DNA of 64,000 nucleotides. Source: Flammeovirga pacifica (lineage in GTDB: Bacteria > Bacteroidota > Bacteroidia > Cytophagales > Flammeovirgaceae). The notes beneath the pieces are model-generated. The model saw nothing but the letters and a program-made list of their open reading frames with translations. It did not search any database and had not been told where the DNA came from. This document shows, piece after piece, positions 36,036-46,500 of this stretch. Where the stretch lies: contig NZ_JRYR02000001.1 in assembly GCF_000807855.2 (NCBI RefSeq), forward strand, positions 2,290,368 to 2,354,367, given 5' to 3'. The position numbers and the translations under genes were made by a program. How positions within the stretch are numbered: position 1 is the first letter of the stretch; each line of letters opens with the position of its first letter.

Positions 36036-36782
36036 CTAAACCTTCCTAGCCACATAAAACCCATAACTATACACATCTTTATGTTTCATGTAAAGATCTA
36101 TTTCAGCTTGAGTTTCCTTGACAATAAGTTGAGCGTCTTCGCTATTATTATGTCTTTCTAAAAAGTTAGAAAAACTATTGATTAAAGGTTGATAATACTC
36201 TTTGATCCAACTATCCTGAGACAAAAAGAAATATCCCACAGGCGAATAACCATTTTCTTCAAGAATTTTAATTTTATCAGAAGCCGTTCCCACCTCAGGG
36301 TAATTTACCTTCCAATATTCATCAATTTCTTGATCTCGAGAAGGAGTTGTCCAAGTAATTTCACTCACACATAGATACCCTCCTTTCTTTAAGAATTTCT
36401 TCCATTGCTTTACACCCTCAGCAAATCCCATATTATAGATAGCACCTTCAGACCATAAAATATCAAATGAAGCTTCCTGTAATGGTAAATCAGTCATTGA
36501 TCCTTCTAAAGTTTCAATTTTATCATCAACATTTTCTTTTTTGGCATTTTCCTTAAGAATATCCAAAAACTGAGGAAATAAATCTATTGCGGTAATTTTA
36601 GCATTTATTTTTTTTGCTAAAGCGATAGTTGAAGCACCGGTCCCACAACCAATATCAGCCACTTTTAAATCAGATGTTTCAATGAATTCTAAAAAGGATA
36701 AAGCTTTTAAAGTTTCTTTTTCAGAACCCGGGCCCTGTCTATATTCATTGATATGCAGGTCTACAAGAAGTTCAAAATTCAT
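36036..36782 (-). CDS. Class I SAM-dependent methyltransferase
   Basis: This 248-residue cytoplasmic protein has a Rossmann-type methyltransferase core. SAM-binding motif I is VADIGCGTGASTIALA, motif II is ITAIDLFPQFL with the acidic residue that binds the ribose, and FDILWSEGAIYNMGF is motif IV-like. The C-terminal about 100 residues (DEYWKVNYPEVGTASDKIKIL onward) cap the active site. It resembles small-molecule methyltransferases of the UbiE/Methyltransf_25 group. The substrate is unknown. Its stop is next to REP-like repeats; a terminator from the upstream Fe-S genes separates it from them. Confidence 0.9.
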   Translation of the reverse strand: MNFELLVDLHINEYRQGPGSEKETLKALSFLEFIETSDLKVADIGCGTGASTIALAKKINAKITAIDLFPQFLDILKENAKKENVDDKIETLEGSMTDLPLQEASFDILWSEGAIYNMGFAEGVKQWKKFLKKGGYLCVSEITWTTPSRDQEIDEYWKVNYPEVGTASDKIKILEENGYSPVGYFFLSQDSWIKEYYQPLINSFSNFLERHNNSEDAQLIVKETQAEIDLYMKHKDVYSYGFYVARKV

Positions 36783-36805
36783 AATATTTAGGTTTAGTAT
36801 GTAGC

Positions 36806-36834
36806 AAAAAAGGCTATCAATAATGATAGCCTTT
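36806..36834 (-). terminator. Terminator after the NifU-like/Mrp pair
   Basis: AAAGGCTATCA (36809-36819) pairs perfectly with TGATAGCCTTT (36824-36834). The minus strand continues with TTTT. It lies just past the NifU-like stop at 36853. Confidence 0.85.
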
Positions 36835-36852
36835 CATTTATAGGAATTAATA

Positions 36853-37107
36853 CTAATTCTCCAATTCTTCCATATTGATGGCTTCTACCTTTTTTACCTC
36901 AGGTACAGCATTGATGATAGCTTGTTCGATACCTGCCTTCAATGTCATCGCTGACATAGGGCATGAACCACAAGCACCAAGTAATTCTACTTTAGCGATA
37001 CCATCTTCGGTAACATCAACAATTTTTGCATCACCGCCATCTGCTTCTAAGTAGGGACGAATCGTATTTAAGGCTTCCTCTACTTTTTCTATTAATGTCT
37101 GACTCAT
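36853..37107 (-). CDS. NifU C-terminal domain (Nfu-type) Fe-S scaffold protein
   Basis: This 84-residue protein is a stand-alone NifU C-terminal domain. It carries IRPYLEADGGDAKIVDV and the cluster-binding CxxC motif GACGSCPMS (Cys46, Cys49). Nfu proteins carry and deliver [4Fe-4S] clusters. It lies 37 bases downstream of the Mrp gene and shares its terminator, so the two act as an Fe-S assembly/transfer pair in the cytoplasm. Length and motif are typical. Confidence 0.93.
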   Translation of the reverse strand: MSQTLIEKVEEALNTIRPYLEADGGDAKIVDVTEDGIAKVELLGACGSCPMSAMTLKAGIEQAIINAVPEVKKVEAINMEELEN

Positions 37108-37144
37108 ATCTTTAGCTCCCTTACAGGGATGTTAATTTCTTAAA

Positions 37145-38248
37145 TTATTCCCAAGTCTTTATTTCGACTCTATCCGTTTCCGGTAATTCTGCATTTCTAA
37201 TGGCTACATTTCTTGCTAATTCCTCAGCAATTGTTGTGAATGCATCGCCTGCTGGGTTATCAGCTTCCATAACTACAGGTACACCATCATCTCCACCTTC
37301 TCTTACACTTTGTACCAATGGTATCTCTCCTAAGAAAGGAACTTCGTATCTTCTAGCAAAAGTCTTTCCTCCATCTTGACCAAACAAATAGTATTTATTA
37401 TCTGGAAGTTCAGCCGGAGTAAAGTAAGCCATATTCTCAACTACACCCAAAATAGGAACATTAACGTCTTTAGACGCAAACATTTTATATCCTCTAACTG
37501 CATCTGCAAGAGCTACTTTTTGAGGAGTTGTTACAATTACAGCTCCAGTTACCTTTGCTGTTTGTACTAACGATAAATGAATATCTCCAGTTCCCGGAGG
37601 AAGGTCGATTAATAAATAATCCAACTCTCCCCAATCAGTATCCATAAAGAACTGACGGATTGCAGAAGAAGCCATTGGACCTCTCCAAACTACAGCATTA
37701 TCTGGTGACGTTAAGAAACCAATTGAAAGTAATTTTACTCCATATTTTTCAATTGGAATAATTACATTCTTGCCGTCTCTAACAACAACACCTGGCTGTG
37801 CATTTTCTACATTAAACATTGTTGGAATAGACGGACCGTAAACATCCGCATCCATCACCCCTACTGTTGCTCCAGACTCTGCCAAAGCAAGTGCTAGGTT
37901 TGCTGTCACTGTTGATTTACCAACACCACCTTTACCAGAAGATATAGCAATCACGTTTTTCACACCTGGCAATACAGGTCCTTTTTGTTGAATAGAAGTT
38001 ACTTCTGCAGTCATATTAACTGTAATTTCAAGATCTTCAGAACAATCTCTTTTGATTGCATCTTCACATCTTTGACGGATCAACTCTTTCAACGGACAAG
38101 CAGGAGTAGTTAGTACTACTGTAAAAGATACCTTGTTACCTTCTACCTCAACATCACGAATCATGTTTAGTGTAACTAAATCCTTCTTTAAATCCGGTTC
38201 CTCTACTGTAGAGAGTGCCTTTAATATATCTTCTTGCGTGAAACTCAT
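37145..38248 (-). CDS. Mrp/NBP35 family P-loop ATPase (Fe-S carrier)
   Basis: This 367-residue protein has an N-terminal MIP18/DUF59 domain (about residues 1-85) and an Mrp P-loop ATPase domain. The deviant Walker A is GKGGVGKST, followed by DADVYGPSIPTMF and the DLPPGTGD switch. The bridging CxxC pair that Mrp/ApbC proteins usually hold near VENMxYF is missing; the site reads VENMAYFTPAELPDNKYY. I recall that Bacteroidota homologues share this loss. Mrp carries Fe-S clusters in bacteria that have the cysteines. It is the first gene of a pair with the Nfu-type gene. Confidence 0.93.
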   Translation of the reverse strand: MSFTQEDILKALSTVEEPDLKKDLVTLNMIRDVEVEGNKVSFTVVLTTPACPLKELIRQRCEDAIKRDCSEDLEITVNMTAEVTSIQQKGPVLPGVKNVIAISSGKGGVGKSTVTANLALALAESGATVGVMDADVYGPSIPTMFNVENAQPGVVVRDGKNVIIPIEKYGVKLLSIGFLTSPDNAVVWRGPMASSAIRQFFMDTDWGELDYLLIDLPPGTGDIHLSLVQTAKVTGAVIVTTPQKVALADAVRGYKMFASKDVNVPILGVVENMAYFTPAELPDNKYYLFGQDGGKTFARRYEVPFLGEIPLVQSVREGGDDGVPVVMEADNPAGDAFTTIAEELARNVAIRNAELPETDRVEIKTWE

Positions 38249-38427
38249 GCTGTTTGTTTAAGCCAATGATTATGTTGGACAAAATTAATACAAAACTAAT
38301 TTTAATCCTTATGTTTATTTGGATTAATTTTGAATTTGTATCTGTTTAAACAACAATTAACCAAAATATATGTTTATTCCTGTTGATATTATCAATAGAA
38401 ATTGATGTTTTTGATCAATTTAAAGAA

Positions 38428-38464
38428 AAAACACCCACCTTTTTTCAGTTAAAAGGTAGGTGTT
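38428..38464 (-). terminator. Terminator after the transmembrane AraC regulator gene
   Basis: AACACCCACCTTTT (38430-38443) pairs with AAAAGGTAGGTGTT (38451-38464, one mismatch). The minus strand continues TTTTTTCTT. It lies 26 bases past the AraC gene stop. Confidence 0.8.
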
Positions 38465-38489
38465 CAAAAAGTTATCAACAATTTGATGT

Positions 38490-40394
38490 TTACATCAATT
38501 GCTTTTCCTTATTAAAATATTGTGTAGGTGTTTGTCCTGTTTCTTTTTTAAACGCTCTATTAAAAGCTGTTTTTGAATTAAAACCAACATTATAAGCGTG
38601 ACCTAAATAAGTAAATTCCTGCTTTTCATCGGAGTATACTTCCTTTATAAAAGCTTCGACTCTATAGGCGTTTACAAAATCATAGAAGTTTTTATTGTAG
38701 CCTTCGTTGATCACTTTAGATAAATCATGAGTATTTGTATCTAATTCTTTGGCTAATTCTGGAAGGGTTAATCTAGGGTTAGTGAATAATATCTTAGTGG
38801 TCATCATCTCCCCTAATTGTTTTTTCACCTCTAATAACTCTTTCGAAAGCCCTTCTTGTACATCAATATTTTGAGTATTTACTGGAGAAACAACGCCTTC
38901 TTCAGGTACTTTGTAGGTAGTTTTTAATTCGGACACTCTTAACATTTCTGGTTGATTCATCGCATAGTACCCCATCATAAATGAAACTCCAGCAATAATA
39001 AACCACATCACATCAATTAAAAACTCAATCAATGGTAAGGTTTCTAAATCGAAAACTAAACCAATACCTCCACCAATGTAAAGAACTCCCCAAATAGTCA
39101 GGCAAACTAGATAAACGGTGAGTACAACATTTAAATAATTCAAATTTCTATCTTCTGATAAAAAAGCTGCACTTTCCTCTTCTTGTTCTCTAATAAGATT
39201 TCTACATTTCCACCAATAATAACCAGAAAAGAGTAAACCTACTCCTCCAACTAATTGATAAAACCATGCATATTTAAAATTAATTACTGACTCTATAAAT
39301 GCATCTTTGGGCATGGCAATCATAGGAGTATAGATTAAAAGCTGTATCATAAAAGGAGACAACCTTTTAAAGTAATCTTTAATATCGATACTTTCTTTTA
39401 TGGTTAGTGACTTGATGTACAAATAGAATAATGGCCCATATAAGAAAAATAACATCTCTGGAAATAAATATAATTTAGGTGCCGCATTAAAGATTTCTCT
39501 ATAAAAAGTACCTACTCTACATATTATCGCTATTGATGTTAAAAATATCAATGTGATTAGAACCACATTGGCCTTTCTGTTATTTTCTTGTATTCCAAAA
39601 ATTGATATTATTAATAGTAAGCCTTGAAATGCTCCAAGAAGTAATAAAAACATGTAAGGAGTCATAGTATTACCTGATAAATCTTCCCATGAATTTACTT
39701 TCACTTCTGACATCCATCCATCCTCTTCCATATTAAAAACACGGTTATGAATAGCTCGACCATTATCTCTACCCTCTACAGACTCCCAACTTCCTCTTGT
39801 TATTTTATATTCTAATTTTTTTAAACCCAATGGTAACGATAGATAATACTTTCCATCAGGATGTTTAGACATTTTACTCTCAGGATCTCTCGGGTTCCAA
39901 TTATTAAAATCCCCTGCCACAAATAAAGTAGCATCATAAGGTGTTTCTTCAGGAATCGAATTGACAGTAATTTTCAGTCTATTCAAATATCGTTTGGCCA
40001 TATCTTGCCACGACATAATCACGACATCTATTTGCTGAGGACCCTCTGGGTCATACCATCGATTTTGCTTGATTTCACCTATATCATTTCCTTCTACTTC
40101 TAGCCAAGTTCCTCTAGTAAATTTATATTGAAAAGGTTTATCTCTTTTTTGTAAAGTGATAAAAAACTCTCCATTTGCATTTTTCTTTAATTGAAAATTC
40201 TCATCACTTGGATTCCAATTATTGTAGGAGGTGACCAGAAAAACCTCTGTATCTTTAGGTGTATAATCTGGTAAATGTTTAATTGTAATCGTGATATGAT
40301 CAGAAGCAAATAAGGAAAAGCTAAATAATAATAATATAAAAGTTAGCCTTCCTGTTATTAAAGTTGAATTGCTGGTAATAATTCTCATACGCAT
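38490..40394 (-). CDS. Transmembrane AraC-type regulator with tandem starch-binding-like domains
   Basis: This 634-residue protein joins three parts. After a signal-like helix (to about residue 30), two related Ig-like domains of about 85 residues each follow (about 31-125 and 135-225), each with an NNWNP site and a YKxTRGxWxxVEG segment, as in CBM20/CBM48-type starch-binding modules. Seven hydrophobic helices lie between about 243 and 480. The C-terminus is an AraC helix-turn-helix domain (LTLPELAKELDTNTHDLSKVI, then YNVGFNSKTAFNRAFKKETG). An odd helix number places the sugar-binding half outside and the DNA-binding half inside. It lies beside the double amylase and is the likely starch sensor for it; SusR of Bacteroides works in a similar way but is built differently. 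Confidence 0.88.
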   Translation of the reverse strand: MRMRIITSNSTLITGRLTFILLLFSFSLFASDHITITIKHLPDYTPKDTEVFLVTSYNNWNPSDENFQLKKNANGEFFITLQKRDKPFQYKFTRGTWLEVEGNDIGEIKQNRWYDPEGPQQIDVVIMSWQDMAKRYLNRLKITVNSIPEETPYDATLFVAGDFNNWNPRDPESKMSKHPDGKYYLSLPLGLKKLEYKITRGSWESVEGRDNGRAIHNRVFNMEEDGWMSEVKVNSWEDLSGNTMTPYMFLLLLGAFQGLLLIISIFGIQENNRKANVVLITLIFLTSIAIICRVGTFYREIFNAAPKLYLFPEMLFFLYGPLFYLYIKSLTIKESIDIKDYFKRLSPFMIQLLIYTPMIAMPKDAFIESVINFKYAWFYQLVGGVGLLFSGYYWWKCRNLIREQEEESAAFLSEDRNLNYLNVVLTVYLVCLTIWGVLYIGGGIGLVFDLETLPLIEFLIDVMWFIIAGVSFMMGYYAMNQPEMLRVSELKTTYKVPEEGVVSPVNTQNIDVQEGLSKELLEVKKQLGEMMTTKILFTNPRLTLPELAKELDTNTHDLSKVINEGYNKNFYDFVNAYRVEAFIKEVYSDEKQEFTYLGHAYNVGFNSKTAFNRAFKKETGQTPTQYFNKEKQLM

Positions 40395-40510
40395 CTGTTA
40401 GTAAAAAAAATGTTGAGTGGACAGTAGATTGAACCTTCATATAGTTATCAAGATCAAAAAAGTGTCCTATTTTAACTCTATTTTATCTAAAAAAAAAGAT
40501 TTAGATATAA

Positions 40511-40576
40511 AAAAATAAGCCTAAAGTAAGCTTATTTTAGAAAAAGTAAGAGTGTACAGTAAAACTGTACACTCTT
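40511..40576 (-). terminator. Two tandem terminator hairpins after the amylase gene
   Basis: The first hairpin (AAGAGTGTACAG / CTGTACACTCTT, 40548-40576) is perfect and lies 10 bases past the amylase stop. A second (AAAATAAGC / GCTTATTTT, 40511-40537) follows, with a T run on the minus strand. The double arrangement should insulate the amylase from the araC gene. Confidence 0.8.
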
Positions 40577-40585
40577 GTATATCAA

Positions 40586-43500
40586 TTAGTTTTTATAAAT
40601 TTTCCTGATTAGTATCTGATTATCTACTTGAATTTTTAGAATATACATTCCAGAAGATAACCCTTGAGCATTCATTTCAACTTTCTGATGCCCCAATTCT
40701 AACATTTTCACTTCACTATGATGTACTTTACCATTAAGATCAAACAATGAAATCATTGCTTTTGATTCATGATCTATAGTATAATCAACGGTGAATGACG
40801 TATTTACAATTGTAGGATATACTGAAAGCTGTAATTGATCTTCTAAATCAATCAATCTACTACCACTCATCTCTGGATTACTATCATACCAAGTCCCATC
40901 TTTATACCATCCTTCTTTATTTCTATTGAGGTCTGAAGTTTGAGCTCCGCTACCATTATGAAATAACAAGTTAGATGATGATGCACCCTCAATTGTGTAT
41001 TGATACCATCCATTCCCTTCATCAATCATGTTCTCTCCTGGCCAATTTGATGATGTGCCATTTGAAGTATTCCAATAATGAATCTTGGTACTGTTTCCCC
41101 ATCCACTTTTAAAATGAACTGTTAAACCTGTTGGCTGTGGAGGTTTTGAATCATACCAAACACCATTCTTAAACCAACCTTCTTTATCTCTAGATAAGTC
41201 TGCTGATTGAAAACCTGCATTGTTATGAAATAATAAACTGATAGATGATACGCTTGATGGAAATTCATAATAATACCATCCTTCTGCTTCTCCTGCTCCT
41301 TCTGTCATACTCACTCCTGGCCAAGTAGTACTTTGATAAGCACCTACTGGAGAAGCATTCCAATAATGTATCAAAGGATTACTTACACCTTGGAAATACA
41401 CTCTAAAACCACCTGTAAATGGTACAACCGTATACATGGTTGAAACTATATCAGAAGTATTATTAGCTTCATCTACAGCATAAGCTTTGATTACATGATC
41501 TCCTTCTGTTGTTAATGTAAGGTCAATACTACCTGATGCACTTGCAGATGATTCTGTTGGAGCACTTCCATCTACTGTATAATAAATAGTTGGAGAAGTA
41601 GTTACATTATCTGTAGCAGTGATCGTTACTGTTCCTTGACCATCAAATGTAGTAGAAGGGGTCATACCAAGACTTGGCTTAACAGTATCAGGACCGATTT
41701 CTACCCATTGTCCATTTTCATAACCTTTTCCTTCATTTCCACATGTAGTTAAATCTGCAGTTTGACCTCCTCCGTTATTAGAGAAGATGACATTCGAACA
41801 TGTTCCTCCAGAAACCGTTACTTTTTTCCATCCTGTGCCTACTTCTGAAGCATCTTCTAAAGTAACGCCAGGCCATTCCACTGGGGTAGGTACAGTTACA
41901 GTTCCATTTTCTTCAACTTCCCAATAATAAGCATGAGTATATCCTTTTACATAAATAGTAAAAAGAGTTTCATCTTTAAAGGTATACGTTGTGGTAGCTA
42001 CTTCAGAAGCTCCTGCTGAATTAAATGCAATAGCTTTTACTGTTTTCACATCACCATCATTACCATTCAACACAAAATTACCTGTGTATTCTTGGCTTGA
42101 CATAGTTGGAGTACTTCCGTCCGTAGTGTATTTTATTTCTCCATCAAAAGTAGCTGTAATACTTACTGATAAATCTCCAATAGGATAACTTCCTGTACTT
42201 GGATTAATACTTACTACTGGCTTAGGATCTGTTGGACACTCCCCAGGACATTGATCATACCATTGCCCATCTTTATACCAACCATCTTTAGTTCTTGTAA
42301 GGTCGTCTGATTGCTCACCTCCATTATGATTAAAGACAATACCAGTAGAAAGTGCGTTAATGGTTATGTGATACCAATTACTTCCTGGAATTTGATTCAT
42401 TGGGACGCCTGGCCACGCAGTATCTTCGGTAATACCAACAGGAGTAGCATCAAAGTGATGGATATTGGCAGAAGACCAAGAGCTTGGCTTGTATAAATAG
42501 ACATTAATGGGGTCAATAGCTCCGACTTGATACTTCTCTTCCCCCATTAAACTTGTTATACCATTATTATTTAAGCCTACAGCTTTTACAGTAGTTGTAG
42601 AAGTAACTGTAAATGTTGTGTCTTGTCCATTTACTTTAATCCAATTTAGATAATTATCTTCTGTTTCATTTTCATCAAAAGTAATGTATAAAGCAGGTGA
42701 TGGATCTTCTTTATCTGTGACAGATATATCAACTAAAACACTATTCTCATCATAGATACCTTTAGTCATACTTACTTTAGGACGAATTATTGGCACGTAG
42801 TTAATATCTTCCAGCAAGATAATCCCTTCTGCATCTGCAGTAAATACTACTTTTCCATTTTCAACAATATCCATTGCTCCAGAGTATCTATCAAATATAG
42901 AATCACCATCTGCAAAGTAATTTTTCACATCAAAAGTAACTTGACCTGAAGCTCCGATAGCAACAATTACTCTATCATAAATTTCTTTAGTATCATTACT
43001 ATAATCACGAACAAAAGTATAAGGAGCATCTCCAATTTTTTGATGAGAACCCGCTCCAACCGCTGGGTGATCTCTACGGAATGTCCCTAACTTCTTCCAT
43101 ACTTCATGCTGAGATTGATTGAAGTTCCCCCAGTTCATATCTGAACGAGTATTTTGTTCTTCATCACTCCACGATCCTTCAGGACGACCTGATTCATCTC
43201 CATAAAAAATCTGAATACCACCTGGTAATAATAAGAAACCTGGTGCTGCTGATTGAAGACTATTTCTATCAAATAATGGAACTACATCATGTGAAGATAA
43301 GTAACTCAATGAGTTCCATGATGGGTCATCATTAATAGTCGCGTATTCTGAATACAATGATTCTAATGATGATGCATCTCTACTAGAAACACGTGCATCA
43401 TTTTTTAAACCAAAATTGATTACCGAATTAAAACCACCATCAGAATGATATTCTGATTTATTTTTTCCATGTCCCCAAACCTCTGCAGTCATCCAGAAGT

Positions 43501-46500
43501 CTTCATCATCCATTGCTTTATTTGGATTTTCAGCTTTCCAATCCTTCAATGCTTGTACTGCATATTGTTTTAACCTTGCCCATCTATCCAACTCTACATG
43601 TTTTGCAGTATCTACTCTGAAACCATCGATACCATATTTTCTAATCCAATCAGTCAACCAAAAAATCATATAGTTAGATACTACTCTTGGCAAACCTGTT
43701 TCATTAAAGAATACATCCAATTCGGCTTGTTTCTGTGATAATGTTCCTTCTTGTGTCCATTTATTTACTAAGATTGGAGGAATTCCAACAGTACTTACAT
43801 CCTCTGTTTTTAAATCAGGAAGGAAACCAACACAATTTTCAATTCCACCACCAGAAGAACATCCATCATAACCATCGATGTCCGGATGACGCATCCAATC
43901 TGGCCCCCAATAATTGCTTAGCCAAGATCCACCGCTATTATAGTCTACAAATTTCTCATGATAAGAGTGCCACGACTCTCCTCCTGAAGGCTGCCATGAT
44001 CTCCAAGCTTGATCTACAGAACCATAATTATATTGTTCCATATCTTGCATGGTCACATAACCTGTATGGTTCATCACTACATCTACCACTACACGAATAC
44101 CACGACTATGTGCTTCATCAATAAATTCAACAAAATCGTTTTCAGTACCCATGTTTTTATCTATTTCCGTCCAGTCCATAGCATAATAACCATGGTAACC
44201 ATAATGTCTAAAAGATCCATCAGAAGATCCTCCAACCCATCCGTGCATTTGCTCTACAGGTGAAGTAATCCAAATTGCATTCACACCAATTGACTCGAAA
44301 TATCCTTCTCTCAATTTTGCTGTCATACCTTTTAGATCACCTCCGTGGAATTCACCTGCAGAAGAATCGTCAGTATAATCTTGTCCGTTACCGTTTTTTC
44401 CTCTCCCGTAAGAATTATTATTTGATGCATCTCCATCATAGAATCGGTCTGTCATTGTAAAATAGACCGTTGCATTATCCCATGTAAATTGAGATTTTTT
44501 AGCGGGAGTATCGACTACAATTACAGTATCATCATCAATAATGATATTTTTGGTGTAAGTCGCAGAGACTACTTCAGAGCTTTTTGCGTTCAGTGTTGCA
44601 AATGCTTTTACAGTAGCTGTTTCTGTGATTACTATTGGTTGATTGTAAACCGTAGATTGATTTGTTGGATCCGTACCGTCTGTTGTGTAATAAACAATAG
44701 CATTCTCTGTAGCTGATAATGTAACTGATATTTCATTATCGAAATTAGTTGACACTGGAGAAATAGATGCTATTACCTCTGGGTCATTATTATCAGGACA
44801 ATCAATAGTACAAGTAGTCGCTACCACTCCTTCTCTGTACCATGAGCTGCCAGTAATTGTAATATCCTCCGCTTGATTTCCATTAAAATCATGAAATACA
44901 AAATTGGAAGATTCTGTACCAGGAAGGCTTACCTCATACCAATTTTGTGTACCTGCAACTTTTGTCATTATCTTTCCAGGCCATTCTGAATCCTCAACAA
45001 CACCAGCAGGAACAGCACTCCAATGATGAGCGTATAAAGTTCCCCAACCATTTGGCTTATAAACATAAACCTTCATTTCAGGAACAGCTTCACCTATATA
45101 ATAAGTACGTTCATCTCTCCCTATGTTACCTGCACTGTCAAATGACTTAGCAATAACAGTAACTGTACTGCTAACTGTAAATGGGGCTGTATATAAAGAA
45201 GACGATTGATTAGGTTCTGAACCATCCAATGTATAATAAACGGGTAGTACACCATCTCTATCATCATCAGAAGAAATACTTACAGTTATAGTAGAGTCTG
45301 ATTGAATAATATCATTAGGAGAAATACTAACCATTGGTTCTTGATCAATATCTTGTTTACTCCAAATAGAATAATTTAAACCATCCGATTGTAAAATCCA
45401 CCCTGCCCCAGAAGGAGACCAAGAAGTATTCCCTAGTCGAACAGCTACACTATTATCAACTATTGCAGCATAACCATTACCATCTGCTTGTTGAATATTT
45501 ACTGTACTATTATTATGGATACCATTTGCTTTTCTAATAGCAACCATCTTAGAGATATCGTCATATAAGCCATACTCAAACATATGAGAATAGAAAATCA
45601 TAGGATTTCCTGCATGCGTTAAAATGTATGCATATCCTTGTAAAATTTGAGAATTTGAAGAAGGATCATTAGGAAATGCTGTACCACCATGATCTGCTTG
45701 TCTTACTGGTTCTGTATCATGGTTTTCTAAGAAAGTAACTGCATTTTGAGGCCATACTCCTGCTACACCTGGCATCTTACCACCATTATTTAACGCTCCA
45801 TAATTACCATTAACAGCATCATGAAGAGTAAACTTTAATGGAAAATCAAAAGCTGTAGAAGTTTGTTGAGTTCCATCCATCCAATTTACAATAGCTTGTG
45901 TATCGTTAGTCCAGTTTTCACCAATCGAGATGTACGGGTTAGTCGCATTATTATATTCTGCAAAATACTCAGCACCGAATCCATGAACAAAATCATATCT
46001 CCAACCAGAATATCCTACATCATTAATTAGCCAGTTCATCCAATCCTTAATTGCTTGCCTTGTTTCAAAATCTCTATGATTAATATCTCTAGCAGCACTA
46101 TAAGGTGTACCAGTATCTTGATCGCCACAACCTTGACCTGGGAATTGTTGGTTTACCTCATCGTCAGAGGTAATCGCATTACAGCCTAAAGTTGGTTCAC
46201 AGAAATCTGCCCAACCTGTACAGCCTACACGATGGTTAATTACGATATCAGCGATCGAAATTATTCCTTCATTATTTAAAGAAGTAATTAAGGCACGTAA
46301 TTCTTGTTCGGTACCATATTTAGAATTTAAATCATACCATTTTCTAGGTAAGTACCCTGCTCTATCGGCAGCATCAGACGAAGGAGGTAACCACACTCCA
46401 TCAATATTAGCAGATTTTATGGCAGGTACCTGTGATTGTAGGTTCAACCACCATGTGGGGTCAGTCTCATCTGCAGATTCCCAATGGAATCCTTGCAGGT

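Noticed and set aside
41130-45100. Long plus-strand frames within the amylase gene
   Set aside because: These are shadow frames opposite the amylase; they lack starts, motifs and codon character.
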